Below, in pieces: positions 42,198 to 50,936 of a stretch of DNA of 64,000 nt. A program made the position numbers and the translations under genes. Under the pieces are notes generated by a model that ran no database searches, was not told the DNA's origin, and saw only the letters and a list, made by a program, of their open reading frames with translations. Source of the DNA: Flavobacteriales bacterium UBA7690 (GTDB lineage Bacteria > Bacteroidota > Bacteroidia > Flavobacteriales_F > PHOS-HE28); the NCBI GenBank assembly GCA_002482775.1, contig DLGQ01000079.1, forward strand, positions 40,027-104,026, in the 5' to 3' direction. Numbering within the stretch: position 1 is the stretch's first letter; each line of letters starts with the position of its first letter.

Positions 42198-42905
42198 TCA
42201 AGGGGCGAGCTCTCCGCGTAGCAAAGGCTGTTGCTGCTCTTCGGTGCTCATGGCAGCGTCGGGCGTGCAACGCACCACGGTGCCATCAGGCTTGCGCACT
42301 TGCACGTTCAAGGAATAGCTCACAATGCCATCCGTGGTGAGCTGTGCGATCAGGATGAGGTTCTCCGGTGTTGCGCCTTTCACACCACCGAGAACGCCCC
42401 AGCCGCCATTATCCGTTCGGATCAAACCGCCGTACGCCCCATCCACATAGCCCGTTGCAACGTTCATGTTCAAGACCTCGGGAATACGTGGCGCATGAAC
42501 GAGGCCGTCTTGCGGGCAGCGCGGTCCGGTACCTATGCATGGAAGCAAACTTCCATCGTCGTCCAAGTGCAAGGGCACCGCTTTATGTTCATCGCTCGCG
42601 AAACCGAAGGCAAGGAATGAATCAGCCCAACCATTCCCGTTGCGGAGCCACGTTTCTTTCGATCGTTCACCGAACGTTGCTCCGTAGGTGCTGTCATTGT
42701 GGAACGCGGTCGTCGAGCTCAATGTGAGCACGTGCTCCTTGTCGCCATAGACGGTTTGCAGTACATGATCATCCTCCAGATCGATGAAGAAGCGGTAGGT
42801 GGTCATCAGCCCCTCGCCGGGGATGCGTTCCACGAAGACACCTTCAACTTGTGCCTGGGTCAGTTGTGCGCACAAGAGAACTGCCAGTGCGAATACCGTA
42901 CGCAT
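42198..42905 (-). CDS. Secreted protein consisting of the shared module only
   Basis: A 235-residue protein: signal peptide (MRTVFALAVLLCAQLTQAQ), then only the module shared with the genes at 36390, 42913 and 45095 (TTYRFFIDLEDDHVLQTVYG, STTAFHNDSTYG, ENLILIAQLTTDGIVSYSLNVQV). It has no T9SS tail, so it may stay in the periplasm or be handled differently. It starts seven bases after the stop of the preceding gene, indicating an operon with it. No known domain name comes to mind. Confidence 0.75.
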   Translation of the reverse strand: MRTVFALAVLLCAQLTQAQVEGVFVERIPGEGLMTTYRFFIDLEDDHVLQTVYGDKEHVLTLSSTTAFHNDSTYGATFGERSKETWLRNGNGWADSFLAFGFASDEHKAVPLHLDDDGSLLPCIGTGPRCPQDGLVHAPRIPEVLNMNVATGYVDGAYGGLIRTDNGGWGVLGGVKGATPENLILIAQLTTDGIVSYSLNVQVRKPDGTVVRCTPDAAMSTEEQQQPLLRGELAP

Positions 42906-42912
42906 TCCGCGA

Positions 42913-44295
42913 TCAGTTCCGGATGATGCGCATCGTGCGCTGGCCTTCCGTGGAGGCGATGCGCAACAAGTACACTCCCGGTGCGTAGCCCGACAGGTCG
43001 ATCGTGTGCGTGGATCCTGCAACGAGTTCGCCCGTGTTCGTGGTGTTGATCTCTTCGCCAAGCAAGGTCAACAGCGTCAGCGTGGTGGTGGTGTTCGCAC
43101 CTTCGCCGAAGGTGAGTACGGCAAGGCCGGTCGTTGGATTCGGCGAAAGACCGACCGATGCGGGTCCCGCAAGTTCGCCGATGCCCGTGGGTATGCCTGC
43201 GCAGAGGCAGGATGAGGTCCAGACATCGTTCAGGGTTTCTTCGTTCCCATCGTCGCAGGGCGTTCCAGGCAAGGATCCGCCACCTTGAATGCCTTCGCAA
43301 TCATCTCCGAGGCAATCGCATGCAGTGGTGTACGTATCGTTCGTCGTGCCACTGTTGCCATCGTCACAGGACGTTCCCGGCAATGCGGTTCCGCCGGTGG
43401 TTCCTTCACAATCAACGACAGCTGCGCTCGAGTTGAAACACAATGTCGGGTGGTTGAACTTGTTCCGCACAGCATACCCGCCCCCCAACGTATCCTCGGG
43501 TTCCATGGTGGCGAGGAATTCCATGAAGTTGTGGCAGTTCGGATCGTCGCAGATGGAATCTTCCGGGATCTTCACCGTTAGGTTCAGGCAGAACGAGAAT
43601 TCCCCATCCGTGGTGAACTGACCGATCAATACACGATTCTCTGGAGTGGGTCCTGCTTCACCTCCGAGGATGGACCACGCGAAATTGTCGTTGGTATAGG
43701 TGTTACTTCCACCGGGATCGAAGCACGTTGGTGCGTCGCCGAGGAAGACGAGTTGTGGCGGCGGTGTTCCCGTGGAGAACAGTCCATCAGCCTCGGTGAG
43801 CGCTGTGCCGGCCCACGCTGCATCATTCACGATCAACCCATCGTTATTGTTGATGCCACCAACGATGCTGCCATCGCTGTCCTCGCTCTTCAGAACGCCC
43901 CAGTGTTGGTTGGATGCGGCACCGAACGTGAGCCACGAATCGATGGCCACGGTATTGTCGTCCAAGTTGTTCGCTGGAATGGATCGTCCCCAGGACTCAC
44001 CACGATCCTCGTTGTTGAAGAACGTGGTACTGGTGCCGATCGACATCGGGAATTCCGGGAAACCACCCACGGTGATCAGTTTGTAGCCTGGGAGCATGTC
44101 AGCGTAGACGCGATACACTTTCGCACCTGCCACGAGTCCTGGGCCACCATCGCTGTTCGCTGCATCGGCTTCGTCGGCCACGTAGTACGGTTCCACGATC
44201 AAGCCTTCGAATCCGCTCGGATCGGGTGTGGTGAATTGTCCGTGGACGATATCCGTGGAGAGGGCGAGGAGTGCTGCGATAGCTAGGGTTCTCAT
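42913..44295 (-). CDS. Secreted shared-module protein with Cys-rich repeats and T9SS tail
   Basis: A 460-residue protein: signal peptide (LAIAALLALSTDIVHGQ); shared N-terminal module at about 25-265 (KVYRVYADMLPGYKLITVGG, GTSTTFFNNEDRGE, VAIDSWLTFGAASNQ, RVLIGQFTTDGEFSFCLNL); two cysteine-rich repeats (PGTSCDDGNSGTTND..., PGTPCDDGNEETLND...); and a T9SS sorting domain (LSPNPTTGLAVLTF ... YAPGVYLLRIAS). Predicted to be exported and anchored on the cell surface. It is followed by the module-only gene after seven bases. Confidence 0.85.
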   Translation of the reverse strand: MRTLAIAALLALSTDIVHGQFTTPDPSGFEGLIVEPYYVADEADAANSDGGPGLVAGAKVYRVYADMLPGYKLITVGGFPEFPMSIGTSTTFFNNEDRGESWGRSIPANNLDDNTVAIDSWLTFGAASNQHWGVLKSEDSDGSIVGGINNNDGLIVNDAAWAGTALTEADGLFSTGTPPPQLVFLGDAPTCFDPGGSNTYTNDNFAWSILGGEAGPTPENRVLIGQFTTDGEFSFCLNLTVKIPEDSICDDPNCHNFMEFLATMEPEDTLGGGYAVRNKFNHPTLCFNSSAAVVDCEGTTGGTALPGTSCDDGNSGTTNDTYTTACDCLGDDCEGIQGGGSLPGTPCDDGNEETLNDVWTSSCLCAGIPTGIGELAGPASVGLSPNPTTGLAVLTFGEGANTTTTLTLLTLLGEEINTTNTGELVAGSTHTIDLSGYAPGVYLLRIASTEGQRTMRIIRN

Positions 44296-44376
44296 GGCGT
44301 TCAGATCGGCGGCGAAGCTACCGGCACCACCTGCCCTTGGATGTAAGGGGATCGTGGTGAAACCATGAAGTAGCCG

Positions 44377-45042
44377 CTAATACGGGACGCTCGCCGCTCG
44401 GCGCGTCACCGGTAGTGCGTGGAGGTTCAGGCGTTCTCCGATGAGCACCATCCAATGCTGTGCGTTGGGTTCCTTGAACGGGGTGATGTCCGGAACGATG
44501 AGTTCGATCGCCCGCTCATCGTGCATCAAGCGTTGAAGGAAGTTGATGATGTGTTCGGCAGTGGGCACGCATTCCAAGACCATCCAAGCACGATCACCGC
44601 GGTTGGTGGATACGTGTAGCAAGTGTTCGCCGATGGGCCGCCCCTCGTGTTCGATGATGATGCCGTTCCCCGTGCGAAGTACCGGCAGCATGTCCAAGCC
44701 GAGCCACAGTATCTCCGCGCCAGCTTCCTTGGCTTGGAAGGCGATGACCGGATAGTCTTGCGCCATCCATGCTTTCATGCCGAACGGGTCGGTGCGGTGT
44801 GCTTTGCGCAAGGGCTTGATGGGAACGAAACCCCAACGCTCCAGATAGGCCGAGAAGGTGCGTTCCGGCAGCTCTGTCCGCGCTACGGAATTGGTGAGCA
44901 CATGTGCTTTTTCACGTGTCCATGGACCGTCATCAGCAGGTAGTGTCGCGCGCATAACGCTCTGGATATGTACTTCCTGCTCCTCGGTGAGGCGACGGCG
45001 CGATCGGCGAATGCGCACGGCAGGGCGTATGATCCGGCTCAT
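44377..45042 (-). CDS. IS630-transposase-derived protein, truncated and catalytically altered
   Basis: A 221-residue protein whose order of motifs follows IS630-family transposases: RRRLTEEQEVHIQSVM; WTREKAHVLTNSV; RTFSAYLERWGFVPIKPLRKAH; DPFGMKAWMAQDYPVIAFQAKEAGAEILW; then a catalytic-core-like part (DRAWMVLECVPTAEHIINFLQRLM, IELIVPDITPFKEP). Where active enzymes read WGDE the sequence is WLGLDML, and the final third with the last acidic residue is missing. No terminal inverted repeats were seen. It is either a decaying remnant or a domesticated DNA-binding protein. It lies 52 bases after one secreted-module gene and 81 bases before another, on the same strand. Confidence 0.7.
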   Translation of the reverse strand: MSRIIRPAVRIRRSRRRLTEEQEVHIQSVMRATLPADDGPWTREKAHVLTNSVARTELPERTFSAYLERWGFVPIKPLRKAHRTDPFGMKAWMAQDYPVIAFQAKEAGAEILWLGLDMLPVLRTGNGIIIEHEGRPIGEHLLHVSTNRGDRAWMVLECVPTAEHIINFLQRLMHDERAIELIVPDITPFKEPNAQHWMVLIGERLNLHALPVTRRAASVPY

Positions 45043-45094
45043 GTTCGCGGTTCGGACGGAGCTGTGCATGTGGTTCGTGACGCGCTGGTTCCCA

Positions 45095-46417
45095 TCACGG
45101 GATGATGATGACCTGGCGAAGCATTATCGTTCCCCGGGAAGCGGAAAGGACATGGATGCCGGTTGGCAAGGCCGAAGCATCGATCTCCGTGATCGCGCTC
45201 AGAGGCCGTTCGCTCATCAATACACGACCCGTGATGTCGGTCACTACGTAGTGGTCCCATTGCTGTGTCGGGGTAGTGAACCGGATGCGCCCGTGCTCGA
45301 TCGGATTGGGGGCTACAAGGACCGATGTCGGATCAGTCGGTCCTTCAACGCTCACGTCCGGGCAGAGCAGGGAGATGTCGAGACCATTGCAATCCCCCGG
45401 CCCGTAGCAGCAGAGTTGTTCTATGTTGAAGTTCGCCGCAGGGTCGTAGTTGCAGGCGAGCATGTCCAAGCATCCGAAGACGATGGTGGTGGCACACGAG
45501 CCGTCATCGCACCCCGCAGCGGGATCGTATTCGAGGAAGTCCGGGTCCATACAACCGCATTGCTGCGGGTAGGTCAGCAGGCCATTGGCGGTCTCGCCAT
45601 CCTCCAACAGCGTGTCCGCAGACACGTACCGTACCAGTACACCGTTCGCAAGTTCCAATTCGATGTTCAGTGAAAAGGCCAACTCCCCAGTGGTGGTTAT
45701 CTGCGCTACGAGGACCTCGTTGGTCCATTGGTTCCCCATGATACCAGGGGTTGAGCAACCCATGCGGAAGTCTTCCGAGACGAACGCGTTCGTGAGCGTG
45801 CTGTCCGCGAAAGCCGCGCGTGGATCTTCACCGGTGACGAGGAAATTGGGGGGCACAGGACCGCTCTCGCTGGTCATCAACCCGTCCTGAACGGTCAACG
45901 ATATACCCATTTCGGCAGCGGTGTTGTTCAACAAGCCACCAACGACGGCTGCACTTCCTCCATCGTTGTTCGTGCCACCAAGGATGCTGCCATCCGGGTC
46001 GATCTCTTTCCGGATACCCGACCGTTGGTTGCTCGCTGCACCGAGGGAGAGCCAACTATCCAAAGCCACTACGCCTTCGTCCAACGCGCTGTTGTTCACC
46101 TCGTGTCCGTAGCGCTTGCCACGGTCCAAGTGGTTGAAGATCGGCTCTGTGCTGGAGATGTTCAGCGGATGTCCTTCACGACCGTACAACGCACGCAGGC
46201 TGCGCCCTTCGGCGAGGTCGATGTAGATACGGTAGGTGCGGCTCCCTACTTCCAAGCCACCGCCCACCGTGTCCGTGGCATCGTTGCCATCCGCCACATA
46301 GTACGTTTCCACACGCACGTTCTCGATGTCGTTCTGGGCATGCGATGCGAGAGTGAAGAGCAGCGCTCCACTGCTGGTCATGGTGAACTGCCGTAGGGCG
46401 TTGAACAGGGATGACAT
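45095..46417 (-). CDS. Secreted shared-module protein encoded directly after the TonB receptor
   Basis: A 440-residue protein: signal peptide (ALLFTLASHAQ); shared module at about 30-280 (RTYRIYIDLAEGRSLRALYG, VALDSWLSLGAASNQ, EVLVAQITTTGELAFSLNIEL); a GC-x-DP-x-x-x-x-YDP type cysteine repeat region (GCMDPDFLEYDPAAGCDDGSC, GCLDMLACNYDPAA); and a T9SS sorting tail (VLVAPNPIEHGRIRF ... LPTGIHVLSAS). It begins five bases after the receptor stop, so it must be co-expressed and is a candidate surface partner of the receptor, in the position SusD-type proteins hold elsewhere. Confidence 0.85.
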   Translation of the reverse strand: MSSLFNALRQFTMTSSGALLFTLASHAQNDIENVRVETYYVADGNDATDTVGGGLEVGSRTYRIYIDLAEGRSLRALYGREGHPLNISSTEPIFNHLDRGKRYGHEVNNSALDEGVVALDSWLSLGAASNQRSGIRKEIDPDGSILGGTNNDGGSAAVVGGLLNNTAAEMGISLTVQDGLMTSESGPVPPNFLVTGEDPRAAFADSTLTNAFVSEDFRMGCSTPGIMGNQWTNEVLVAQITTTGELAFSLNIELELANGVLVRYVSADTLLEDGETANGLLTYPQQCGCMDPDFLEYDPAAGCDDGSCATTIVFGCLDMLACNYDPAANFNIEQLCCYGPGDCNGLDISLLCPDVSVEGPTDPTSVLVAPNPIEHGRIRFTTPTQQWDHYVVTDITGRVLMSERPLSAITEIDASALPTGIHVLSASRGTIMLRQVIIIP

Positions 46418-46422
46418 GAGCT

Positions 46423-49400
46423 TCAGCGGATGGAATAGGAGAGCGTGAGCAGGTACTCGGTGCCGAACGCGAAACGGTCGAAGTCACCCACATAGCCATC
46501 GGCGAAACGGTAGGTCCGGCGGATCGGGGAGTTCAAGGCATCGCGCACACGGAACGTGGTGTTCCAGTGTTCCCCCCAGCGCTTGTTCACCGTAACATCG
46601 ATCACATGCCGTGGCATTTCGTAGGCGCGTATGCCGGTGGGGTCCAATTCGGCATTGCTCACGGCGAGCTTTGGCCCTTGCACGTTGTAGGACACGCTCA
46701 CGTCCATCTTCAAACTGTCGAATGCGTAGGTGAGCGTGCTGTTCACGATGTAGGGCGCTTGGCCGAACATGGGTGTCTTGTAGTCAACGCGCTGGTCGTC
46801 CAGGATCACGAAGAGTTCGCTTTCGGAATCCATCAACGTGAGGTTCCCGCGCCATTCCAACGGCCGGAAGAGCTTCACACGGCCTTCCAGCTCCGCACCC
46901 ACCACCCGTGATCGGGCAGCATTGCGCCACGTGAACCCCCCTTGCGCGGTCTGCAACAATTCGATGTGGTTGGTGAAGTATTTGTAGAAGCCACTGATGG
47001 AGATGTTCGCGGCATTGCCATAGTAACGTTCCAGCCGCAGATCGAGATTCTCTACACGCGTCATCTCCAATTCCGGATTTCCATAGACCGGTGCCTGCAA
47101 CTGGTAATCGTAGTACTGCACCACCGAGAATTCCCGGAAGCTCGGGCGGCTGAGCGAACGGAAATACGAGGCACGTAGGTTGATCGGCTTCACCTCATCG
47201 TCGCGAAGTTTCCAGATCAAGTTCACGCTAGGCAACAGATCCCACTGTGCGATGGTGCCCGGTACCGCTGGTTTCGGTTCCGGTGAACTTGATCCACCAA
47301 CGGAAAGGTCTCCGACGGTGCCGCGCGACGGGTCATCAGCCGCTAACCCATCGGTGTAGTACTGGTAGATGTCGCTGATCAACGAAGTGTGTTCGGCACG
47401 CACGCCTCCTGCAACACGGAATTTCTTGGTGATCGCGTAGTCTGCCATCAAGTACCCAGCGCTCACATCCAGGATCCCGATGTCGTTGTCCTTGAAGGAT
47501 CCGAAGGGCGTGTAGAGACTGCTGAACCGCCCATCGGGCCGCATGCTGAAGCGGCCGGGCTCCGCCCATTGTGTAGGACCTGGAGCACCCATCACCACGT
47601 AGTACTTCTGGTCGTTGCGGCGTTCGTTCGTGCGGTACGATCCACCGAACTTCAACGTGCGCTGCTTGTTCGGCTCGTCCAACGGTAGTTCGCAACCCAG
47701 TCTGGCATCCATCACCTGTTCGTTCAAGAAGCGATAGATCCGTCCCGGTGGACGTAGTGCACCATCCACGTCCGTGATCGGTTGCCCGTCAGGCGGCTTC
47801 ACGTACTGCACTACCATCAGGTCCAGTAGATCGCGTTGGCCATCGGAATAGGAGAGGTCCGCGTTCACCGTCAATTGGATAGCGGGGATGAAGTGCTTTG
47901 AGCCATACTGGAACACCCACAGCTTGCGTTGCTCCCAGAATTGTTCTTCGGAGATGAAGGTCTCGCCGCTCACCGTGGGATCCAGAAAGGTGAGGTAGCG
48001 CGCATTGTTCTGGCCCAGTATGTTTCCCATGGCCAGCAGGGAGAAGCTGTTGTTCCGGTTCAGCTTGAAGGAGATGTTGCCCAACGCGTTGTAACCGGAA
48101 GAAACCACGCTAACGCGCTGTTCGCCTTTGCGGTTGAACGCATCACCGGGTGTCTCGTCCTCGTATCGTTCAATGGTGCGGAGGATGGTGGACCGTTCAT
48201 CGTTCTGCGTTTCCGTGGCGTAGCGCAAGCCGAAGAGGAAGCCGAGCTGCTTGGGTTTCCCCGATGCCTTGAATAGATCCAACTGGTTGCCGATCGTGAA
48301 CGAGATGTTGTAGTTCGGGCTGCCTTGCGCGGTACCGACACGCCAACGGCTATTGTCCCAAGCTTTGTTCAATGTGGCCAGATCACCGTTCAGGCGTGGC
48401 GAGAAATAGGCGAGATCGTAAGTGTTGTTGTAGGCGCTCACGGCTGAAGCGGCAGCGTTCTGGTCGTGGATCAAGGCTGGTGCCAACAGGCCCAGATCGA
48501 CCAACGGTAACACGTGCAACACACTGCCAGCGGACAACGTGGTGGTGTTGAACCCGGGTGTGGAAGCGGTGATGCCGAACTGCGTCAAGGTGTTGCCTAG
48601 GCCCAGCAGCCCCAGCTGTTCGTATACCGTGGGGTTCTGGAACACCGGATAGTCCTCCACGGCGTCCGGCACACCGGTGGGGATGGCGCGCAACCCATCG
48701 TCGCGACCCAGCCTGTCCGTGCTGCTGGTCGCCGCGCTAACGATCTCCTGGAACGAGCTGTTCGGGTTGTAGCCAACGGTGGTGGCGACGCTCACGGTCA
48801 GGCGCGGCGGATAGTCGCTCGTGTTCATGCTGAGGTACGCACCCGCCCAATCCGCTGGCAGGTCCGGCGTCAGCGTTTTGGTGATCACGATGTTGTCCAT
48901 CAACCCGGTGGGGAAGAGATCCAGGCGAAGGTTGTTGGTGAACGGGTCCAACGTGGGCACACGACCACCGTTGATGCCCGTGACCAGGTAACGGTCGGCC
49001 AAACCGCGCACCGTGACGAACGCACCCACCGTGCTCACGCCACTGATCCTGCGAACAGCAGCCGCGGCGTCGGCATCGCCGGTCTTCAACATCGCATCGC
49101 GCGAAATGAAATCAAGCGCCGTGGCCGAGTTGATCTTCATTCGATCCAAATGGACATCACTTCCCCGCCGCGCTTTGCCTTCCACCTCGAAGACCTTCAA
49201 CTCCACACTGTTGTCCTTCAGCACTACATCCAATACCACCACCGCTTCGCCGGGCTGTACGACATGCTCCTGGGGTGTGAGCCCGATGAAGGAGTACACC
49301 AAGGTGACCGGTCCCGACCGATCGAGCGTCAAGGAATAGGCACCATCCAGATCGGTCACCGTCCCTTGTCCGGGAGTGTCCTTCACCACCACGTTCGCAC

Positions 49401-49518
49401 CGATCACACTGAGCCCGCTCACATCCGTCACCCTTCCGCGCACGGTGTATTGTGCATGCGCGTAGGAACAAACAACGGCCAAGGTGGCCGTCAGAAACAG
49501 GTGGTTCACGAAGCGCAT
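46423..49518 (-). CDS. TonB-dependent outer-membrane receptor
   Basis: A 1031-residue receptor: signal peptide (LTATLAVVCSYAHAQ); carboxypeptidase-regulatory-like domain at about 27-115 (VRGRVTDVSGLSVIGANVVVKDTPGQGTVTDLDGAYSL); plug domain (SRDAMLKTGDADAAAAVRRISGV, FVTVRGLADRYLVTGINGGRVP); and a long beta-barrel ending in an aromatic-rich strand (FGTEYLLTLSYSIR). It imports an unknown ligand using TonB energy. The start at MRFVNHL is preferred over an in-frame GTG. No SusD homologue is adjacent; a T9SS-secreted module protein follows in the operon. Confidence 0.93.
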   Translation of the reverse strand: MRFVNHLFLTATLAVVCSYAHAQYTVRGRVTDVSGLSVIGANVVVKDTPGQGTVTDLDGAYSLTLDRSGPVTLVYSFIGLTPQEHVVQPGEAVVVLDVVLKDNSVELKVFEVEGKARRGSDVHLDRMKINSATALDFISRDAMLKTGDADAAAAVRRISGVSTVGAFVTVRGLADRYLVTGINGGRVPTLDPFTNNLRLDLFPTGLMDNIVITKTLTPDLPADWAGAYLSMNTSDYPPRLTVSVATTVGYNPNSSFQEIVSAATSSTDRLGRDDGLRAIPTGVPDAVEDYPVFQNPTVYEQLGLLGLGNTLTQFGITASTPGFNTTTLSAGSVLHVLPLVDLGLLAPALIHDQNAAASAVSAYNNTYDLAYFSPRLNGDLATLNKAWDNSRWRVGTAQGSPNYNISFTIGNQLDLFKASGKPKQLGFLFGLRYATETQNDERSTILRTIERYEDETPGDAFNRKGEQRVSVVSSGYNALGNISFKLNRNNSFSLLAMGNILGQNNARYLTFLDPTVSGETFISEEQFWEQRKLWVFQYGSKHFIPAIQLTVNADLSYSDGQRDLLDLMVVQYVKPPDGQPITDVDGALRPPGRIYRFLNEQVMDARLGCELPLDEPNKQRTLKFGGSYRTNERRNDQKYYVVMGAPGPTQWAEPGRFSMRPDGRFSSLYTPFGSFKDNDIGILDVSAGYLMADYAITKKFRVAGGVRAEHTSLISDIYQYYTDGLAADDPSRGTVGDLSVGGSSSPEPKPAVPGTIAQWDLLPSVNLIWKLRDDEVKPINLRASYFRSLSRPSFREFSVVQYYDYQLQAPVYGNPELEMTRVENLDLRLERYYGNAANISISGFYKYFTNHIELLQTAQGGFTWRNAARSRVVGAELEGRVKLFRPLEWRGNLTLMDSESELFVILDDQRVDYKTPMFGQAPYIVNSTLTYAFDSLKMDVSVSYNVQGPKLAVSNAELDPTGIRAYEMPRHVIDVTVNKRWGEHWNTTFRVRDALNSPIRRTYRFADGYVGDFDRFAFGTEYLLTLSYSIR

Positions 49519-49526
49519 CAGGGCCA

Positions 49527-49534
49527 CAAATGTT
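49527..49534 (-). promoter_or_regulatory. Near-consensus -7 box of the TonB receptor operon
   Basis: On the minus strand it reads AACATTTG, one mismatch from TAnnTTTG, and ends eight bases before the receptor ATG. The rest of the 203-base gap up to the LuxR-type gene shows nothing clear. Confidence 0.4.
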
Positions 49535-49721
49535 TCCTGTGGCGCCCATCCCGGTGTTACGGCCGGTTCATGCTTGATCTATTTCTACCAGACCAGAATG
49601 CTAATACACCGCTGGCCCATCGTGTAGGGGATATGCTGGCTTCACCCTGTGGTAGCAAACCTTGGGTTCTGTAGTGGTGCTTTCCAGCAACGCCATCCGG
49701 AACGGACCATCCATGGTTTAC

Positions 49722-50189
49722 TTACGCGAATCCGCCACGGATCACTTTGGCAACGGCCTCGGCACTGTTGTGAACGTTCAATTTGGTATAGATGCGCTTC
49801 ATGTGGGTACGCACCGTTTCCAGACTGATCGCCAGTTCGCTGGAGATCATTTTGTAGCTGAAGCCATCAACCAACAAGCGGGCGACCGCCTGCTCCCTAT
49901 CGCTCAGGTCGATCTCCGGCCGGTCTTTCGGATCGGGGTGTGCAAGATGTACCAGCACTTTCGTGAACCGGTGGTCGTTGGTGACATCCGGGAGTGCCCC
50001 CAAGGACTTGATCAAGGCTCGCAGTTGTGGTGTGCTTTCCAGATCGACCATGTAACCAATGGCGGGCCCAGGTCTATCATCCGTGGTCTTGGGTGATCTC
50101 CCCACTGTTGGTATGATGGCGATGAGAACGGGAGGCTCTTCCCGGACCGAAGGTGTGACTTGCAACATGATGGCGGTTTTGTGTACCAT
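49722..50189 (-). CDS. LuxR-type HTH regulator with atypical short N-terminus
   Basis: A regulator of about 155 residues. The C-terminal 65 residues form a GerE/LuxR DNA-binding domain (DLSDREQAVARLLVDGFSYKMISSELAISLETVRTHMKRIYTKLNVHNSAEAV). The N-terminal part is too short for a full receiver and lacks a clear phosphoacceptor pattern (PPVLIAIIPTVG then IGYMVDLESTPQLRALIKSL). It could be a reduced receiver. Starts at 50222, 50189 and 50168 are all possible. It lies between the receptor operon and the divergent sigma-factor operon, and could regulate either. Confidence 0.75.
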   Translation of the reverse strand: MVHKTAIMLQVTPSVREEPPVLIAIIPTVGRSPKTTDDRPGPAIGYMVDLESTPQLRALIKSLGALPDVTNDHRFTKVLVHLAHPDPKDRPEIDLSDREQAVARLLVDGFSYKMISSELAISLETVRTHMKRIYTKLNVHNSAEAVAKVIRGGFA

Positions 50190-50360
50190 CGGTCCAGATC
50201 GGGAATGTGAACAGTGTTTCACTTCCCAGTGCGCGATCGTTCACATTGCCAGAGCGGTTCCGATGTGGGGCTATGGAGGACATTTCACCCTACGGGATGG
50301 CGCAGCCTGAACTTTCGCCGTATCATCGTATTCCGTACGACGAAAGCGAGCACTCTCCCC

Positions 50361-50936
50361 GTGGGTCGCGCACTCTCCGATACCACCACCGGACCAGCCT
50401 GGGTCAAAGGTCTTCTCAGCAACGACCCTGGGATGCTGCGCAGCCTGTATGCCGAACATTTTCCCACGGTGCGGGCCATGGTCCTGCAGAACAGCGGCTC
50501 TGCCAACGACGCGCAGGACATCTTCCAGGAGGCCATCTCCGTGCTTTGGCTCAGTGTGAAGGAGGGGCGCATCATCCCCGAAGTGGATCCCGGCGGATAC
50601 CTCTATCGGGTGGCCAAGAACAAATGGCTCGATACCGTTCGTTCAGCAGCGCACAAACACATGAAAGTGGTACACGATGAACGCACACTGGAACGGCCCA
50701 GCGATGTTCCCGACGACATCGAAGAGCGGATCGTGCGGTTGCGCGGCGTGTACGAAAAGCTGGATGAGAAGTGCCGCACCGTGCTGGACCGGTTCTACTT
50801 CGAACGCAAGGATCTCTCCACCATCGCCGAAGAGTTGGGGGTGGAAGAGGAAAGCATGCGGACCATCAAATACCGCTGTATGATGAAGCTGCGCGCATTC
50901 CGCAACGTTATCCGCGGTGAAGAGCATGAAGTGTGA
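50361..50936 (+). CDS. ECF-type RNA polymerase sigma factor
   Basis: A protein of about 191 residues if it starts at the GTG at 50361; the frame is open further upstream to 50214, so the start is uncertain. Region 2 is LYAEHFPTVRAMVLQNSGSANDAQDIFQEAISVLW..., with the DAQDIFQEA core. Region 4 is EKCRTVLDRFYFERKDLSTIAEELGVEEESMRTIKYRCMMKLR. It would redirect RNA polymerase to envelope-response promoters. The last codon overlaps the start of the next gene, which looks like its anti-sigma factor. Confidence 0.88.
   Translation: MGRALSDTTTGPAWVKGLLSNDPGMLRSLYAEHFPTVRAMVLQNSGSANDAQDIFQEAISVLWLSVKEGRIIPEVDPGGYLYRVAKNKWLDTVRSAAHKHMKVVHDERTLERPSDVPDDIEERIVRLRGVYEKLDEKCRTVLDRFYFERKDLSTIAEELGVEEESMRTIKYRCMMKLRAFRNVIRGEEHEV

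Noticed and set aside
44377..45042. A complete insertion sequence around the IS630-like ORF
   Set aside because: No terminal inverted repeats or target duplications were seen and the transposase end is missing.
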